Made by a program: the position numbers and the translations under genes. From JBGPBY01 sp041481485 (GTDB lineage: Bacteria; Acidobacteriota; Terriglobia; 20CM-2-55-15): a DNA stretch of 8,302 nucleotides. The number at the start of each line of letters is the position of its first letter. Within the stretch, counting starts at the first letter, position 1. The notes beneath the pieces are model-generated. The model saw only the letters and a list, made by a program, of their open reading frames with translations. It was not told the origin of the DNA and made no database searches. This document shows, piece after piece, positions 5,583 to 8,302 of this stretch. The stretch lies in contig JBGPBY010000330.1 in NCBI GenBank assembly GCA_041481485.1, positions 1 through 8,302 on the forward strand. Direction: 5' to 3'.

Positions 5583-6302
5583 TTGGCCGGCGCCAGACTC
5601 ACGCGACAAGAATTAAAGTCTCAGGACGAAATTACCTCATCATTGCGAAGCTTTGGGGAATTGCTGGATGAGCGGAAGAAGGAAGTCCTCATTGGCATTG
5701 CGGTACTTCTTGTCCTCGTACTCGCGGTAGTGGGATGGAGAGCTTATTCCGCAAAACGGGATGCGGCGGCATCTACCCAATTGGCTGCTGCAATTGCAGC
5801 CTATGACGATCCCACGGCCGGGGGCGACAAGGCCCATTTCCACAAAGCTGCCGATGAAGCCAAGAAGACTATTGATTCCTATGGCTCAACGGCATCCGGT
5901 TCGATTGCTCGATACTATCTGGCCATGAGTCAGGAACAGCTGGGAGATACTGCTGCCGCAGAGAAAAACCTGCAGGACGCCATCGATCATGGGGACAAAT
6001 CGATCAGGGGAATTGCAACGTTTGCTCTCGCCCACATTCATGCTCAGCACAACGAGGTTCCGAAAGCGATTGAAATGCTGAACCAGTTGTATTCCAGCGG
6101 GGACTATCCCAAAGGTGCCGTGGGATACGAGATTGCAACGCTTTATGAAACCAGCGGGCAGCGGAACAAAGCACAGGAATATTACGGGAAAGTGATCACC
6201 GAAAGTCCGGATTCCCGATTCCGTCAGGAGTCTGAATCGGCGCTGAAGCGATTGGGGCTTCCGGTTCCTTCGCCGCCGGTACCGGCACCGCCGAAGCCGT
6301 AA
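5583..6302 (+). CDS. Membrane-anchored TPR protein (YfgM-like)
   Basis: The product is 239 residues if translation starts at TTG 5583. I chose it because GGAGG at 5570-5574 is 8 nt upstream; a TTG at 5568 would add five residues but lacks a ribosome binding site, and there is no in-frame ATG near. The N-terminus is charged and cytoplasmic (LTRQELKSQDEITSSL, then ERKKE). One transmembrane helix follows (about 35-53), then a periplasmic part with about three TPR-type helix pairs (ARYYLAMSQEQLGDTAAAE near 110, FALAHIHAQHNEVPKAIEM near 147, YEIATLYETSGQRNKAQEYY near 180). The C-terminus is proline-rich (PVPSPPVPAPPKP). The layout matches the YfgM/TPR_21 family, whose E. coli member associates with the Sec translocon and periplasmic chaperones; the exact role here is inference. 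It is the first gene of the cluster, 15 nt before the DUF177 gene. Confidence 0.85.
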   Translation: MAGARLTRQELKSQDEITSSLRSFGELLDERKKEVLIGIAVLLVLVLAVVGWRAYSAKRDAAASTQLAAAIAAYDDPTAGGDKAHFHKAADEAKKTIDSYGSTASGSIARYYLAMSQEQLGDTAAAEKNLQDAIDHGDKSIRGIATFALAHIHAQHNEVPKAIEMLNQLYSSGDYPKGAVGYEIATLYETSGQRNKAQEYYGKVITESPDSRFRQESESALKRLGLPVPSPPVPAPPKP

Positions 6303-6317
6303 TCGGACGATGTATCC

Positions 6318-6866
6318 ATGTCTGAACACCGGTTTGATCTCAAAGATCTCACAAAGAGGATTTCGCTCGAGGGAACGTTCGAGCCCGGAGACATCGACTT
6401 CACCGAAAGCGATTTTCGGCAATCCGGAACTTTGAATTGGTCGGTCGACGCCGAGCGCGCCGGAGAGGAAATCCGGATCAGTGGAACGTTGACCGGCGGT
6501 GTTGAATTGAGTTGTTCGCGCTGCCTGGAACCAGCACGGTGCGGCATTTCACGTTCGTTCGAACTCTTTTTCCTTCAACGCGAGAAGGAGATGTTCGATG
6601 AGGATGACGATGTCGAACTTTCAGAAGACGATATGCGAACGTCGTACTTTGAGGGAACGCAGCTGGATATTGGAGATATTATTCGCGAACAGGTTTTACT
6701 GTCGCTTCCCATGAAGGTGCTTTGCACGGTAGATTGCAGGGGGCTTTGTCTGGTTTGCGGGACGAACCTGAACCTCAACACGTGTCATTGCCGGGTGGAG
6801 AGTTTCAGCCTTCACATCGACCAGTTGGCTGACATCAAAAAAAAGCTCGAAGAGCGGAGTTCATAA
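6318..6866 (+). CDS. yceD: DUF177/YceD family protein
   Basis: A protein of 182 residues with the DUF177 signature. A CSRCLEP motif (C66, C69) is followed by an acidic stretch (about 92-106), then the conserved region LLSLPMKVLCTVDCRGLC with C136, C140, C144 and C147, and CHC at 156-158. The cysteines suggest metal binding, although E. coli YceD largely lacks this set. E. coli YceD and its plant relatives are needed for 23S rRNA accumulation. The gene almost always precedes rpmF, as here, one base away, which supports a role in large-subunit assembly. The ribosome binding site is weak, so translation may depend on coupling to the upstream gene. Confidence 0.92.
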   Translation: MSEHRFDLKDLTKRISLEGTFEPGDIDFTESDFRQSGTLNWSVDAERAGEEIRISGTLTGGVELSCSRCLEPARCGISRSFELFFLQREKEMFDEDDDVELSEDDMRTSYFEGTQLDIGDIIREQVLLSLPMKVLCTVDCRGLCLVCGTNLNLNTCHCRVESFSLHIDQLADIKKKLEERSS

Positions 6867-6867
6867 A

Positions 6868-7050
6868 ATGCCTAATCCAAAACGACGACATTCCAAAGCG
6901 CGACGCGACCGCCGCCGCGCGCACGATCATCTGGCCACTCGATCTTTAGCCGAGTGTCCGAACTGCCACGAGCAGCGCCTCCCGCATCGGGCCTGTCCTC
7001 ATTGTGGCTACTATAAGCAACGGGAAGTCCTAGAAATCGCTGAAGAGTAG
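6868..7050 (+). CDS. rpmF: 50S ribosomal protein L32
   Basis: A 60-residue basic protein starting MPNPKRRHSKARRDRRRAH, the typical L32 N-terminus. C30, C33, C43 and C46 (CPNC, CPHC) form the zinc-ribbon of the zinc-binding C+ form of L32. The C-terminus GYYKQREVLEI is also typical. The start follows the DUF177 stop by one base and has GGAG 8 nt upstream. It is a component of the large ribosomal subunit. Confidence 0.98.
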   Translation: MPNPKRRHSKARRDRRRAHDHLATRSLAECPNCHEQRLPHRACPHCGYYKQREVLEIAEE

Positions 7051-7067
7051 GCTCGCAAACTTTTCCC

Positions 7068-8096
7068 ATGATCAAAATCGCCGTAGACGCCATGGGCAGC
7101 GACCATGCTCCGAAGCCGGAGGTGGACGGCGCGGTCCAGGCGGCAGCCGAATATGGTATTCCCATCGTGCTGGTCGGGTCGACGGATAGAATCCGTCCGA
7201 TACTTGCCGAACATCAGATCGACGGATTGCCGATCGAGATAGTTCATGCCAGTGAAGCCGTGACCATGCAGGATGCTCCAACCACCGCATTCCGCCGCAA
7301 AAAGGATTCGTCCATCAATGTTGCCGAACAGCTCATGCGCGACGGACGAGTCTCCGGAGTCATCAGCGCAGGCAACACTGGGGCAGTCATGGCGACTGCG
7401 AAATTTGTTGTCGGGGCGCTGCCGGTCGTTGACAGGCCCGCACTGTCCACGGTGCTCCCCACGCAAAAGGGCAAGCCCGCTATATTGCTCGATGTCGGCG
7501 CTAACGTGGATTGCAAGCCGCATCACCTGAATCAATTTGCAATTATGGGCGACATTTATTCCCGAACCATCTTTGGGATTCGCAGACCGCGTGTCGGTTT
7601 GCTGTCGATCGGCGAGGAAGATTCGAAAGGGAATGAACTGACCAAGGAAGTATTCAAATCCCTGAAAAGGGCACCCATCAACTTCATCGGCAATGTCGAG
7701 GGCCGCGATATCTTCAAAGGCGAAGTCGATGTCATAGTCTGCGATGGATTTACCGGAAACGTCGTTCTCAAACTCAGCGAAGGTCTCTACGAAACGTTCA
7801 TCGAAATGCTGCGGCAGGAGCTTCAGAAAACGCTGACGGCGAAGGTTGGTTCCATCTTCGCGCAGAACGCATTTCGGCAATTCAAGCGGCGGCTGGATTA
7901 CTCCGAATACGGCGGCGCTCCGCTTCTCGGAATCAAGGGAATCACCATCGTGTGTCACGGGCGTTCCAATGCGAATGCCATCAAAAACGCGGTTCGCGTC
8001 GCCAACGAGTTCTGCAAGCACAATGTCAACGACGCCATCCAGAGGGAATTCAACAAACTCGGATTTTCGGGAGCCGCAGGAGCGGGAGCGTCGTAG
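7068..8096 (+). CDS. plsX: Phosphate acyltransferase PlsX
   Basis: The 342-residue product is of normal length. PlsX makes acyl-phosphate from acyl-ACP and phosphate, which PlsY then uses to acylate glycerol-3-phosphate; it is a peripheral membrane enzyme. Family motifs are all visible: IAVDAMGSDHAP at the start (S11 replaces the usual second glycine of DAMGGD), VISAGNTGA, ILLDVGANVDCKP, LLSIGEEDSKGNE, FIGNVEGRDIF, VIVCDGFTGNVVLK, EYGGAPLLG and HGRSNANAIKNAV. The start is fixed by the canonical N-terminus; no strong ribosome binding site is seen. It follows rpmF by 17 nt and precedes fabD by 10 nt, the widespread rpmF-plsX-fab arrangement. Confidence 0.97.
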   Translation: MIKIAVDAMGSDHAPKPEVDGAVQAAAEYGIPIVLVGSTDRIRPILAEHQIDGLPIEIVHASEAVTMQDAPTTAFRRKKDSSINVAEQLMRDGRVSGVISAGNTGAVMATAKFVVGALPVVDRPALSTVLPTQKGKPAILLDVGANVDCKPHHLNQFAIMGDIYSRTIFGIRRPRVGLLSIGEEDSKGNELTKEVFKSLKRAPINFIGNVEGRDIFKGEVDVIVCDGFTGNVVLKLSEGLYETFIEMLRQELQKTLTAKVGSIFAQNAFRQFKRRLDYSEYGGAPLLGIKGITIVCHGRSNANAIKNAVRVANEFCKHNVNDAIQREFNKLGFSGAAGAGAS

Positions 8097-8106
8097 TTAA
8101 GCCATC

Positions 8107-8302
8107 ATGAAAAAAGCATTTGTGTTTCCCGGCCAGGGCTCGCAGTACTCCGGTATGGGACGGGAACTCTTCGACAAATATCCGGCATCCCGCAGAGTAT
8201 TCGAGGAAGCCGACTGTGCGCTGGGCTTTTCCTTGTCGAAGCTGTGTTTCGAGGGTTCCGAAGACGAACTGAAACTGACGGAAAACACTCAGCCGGCAAT
8301 CC
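8107..8302 (+). CDS. fabD: Malonyl-CoA:ACP transacylase FabD, 3' end cut by window edge
   Basis: Sixty-five codons of the N-terminus are present. MKKAFVFPGQGSQYSGMGREL is the diagnostic FabD opening (the GQGSQ loop), and ENTQPAI near the edge is the next conserved block. The catalytic GHSxG serine and histidine lie beyond the window. The enzyme transfers malonyl from CoA to acyl carrier protein for fatty-acid elongation. It starts 10 nt after plsX and belongs to the same transcription unit. Confidence 0.95.
   Translation, partial: MKKAFVFPGQGSQYSGMGRELFDKYPASRRVFEEADCALGFSLSKLCFEGSEDELKLTENTQPAI

Noticed and set aside
5369..5671. Plus-strand open frame of 100 codons before the TPR gene
   Set aside because: It covers the REP-like repeats and promoter, overlaps the TPR gene in another frame, and shows no domain or ribosome binding site.
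7011..8021. Long minus-strand open frame of 336 codons opposite plsX
   Set aside because: It lies antisense to an unmistakable plsX with all family motifs; its translation resembles no family I know and follows from codon bias of the real gene.

Overview
The window looks like a chromosomal segment of a moderately GC-rich bacterium, most likely an acidobacterium; a planctomycete or verrucomicrobial source is less likely. The reasons are a Tat-exported DUF1501 protein paired with a PSCyt1/DUF1549/DUF1553 cytochrome-type protein, and a DUF177-rpmF-plsX-fabD cluster preceded by a membrane-anchored TPR protein. The taxonomic call is inference from gene content only.

Left part (1-3511, minus strand): a two-gene operon. 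The DUF1501 gene (2108-3511) comes first. Its stop overlaps by four bases (ATGA) the start of the large PSCyt1/DUF1549/DUF1553 gene, which runs off the left edge. Both products carry export signals and probably act together outside the cytoplasm.

Middle (3645-5328): a complete IS110-family insertion sequence. Its transposase (3670-5061, minus strand) has an apparently intact DEDD domain and serine domain. The element has a very short end after the transposase (about 23 bp) and a long non-coding end before it (about 265 bp), the layout of IS110-group elements that encode a bridge RNA. It splits a nested palindromic REP-like repeat. Joining 3633-3646 to 5329-5394 restores an 80-bp element with 29-bp arms and one mismatch, and this fixes the insertion boundaries at a CT dinucleotide present at both junctions. 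The long end contains short segments that match the target and donor sequences exactly up to that core, as expected of bridge-RNA guides. It also has a chain of mutually exclusive hairpins, the last of which masks the transposase ribosome binding site. This is the most interesting part of the window.

Right part (5329-8302, plus strand): the rest of the REP-like element, a degenerate extra REP unit, a sigma70-like promoter with an overlapping dyad, then a tight co-directional cluster: TPR membrane protein, DUF177/YceD, ribosomal protein L32 (rpmF), phosphate acyltransferase (plsX), and malonyl-CoA:ACP transacylase (fabD, cut by the right edge). The cluster links ribosome assembly to the start of phospholipid and fatty-acid synthesis. 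No tRNA, rRNA or CRISPR array was seen.
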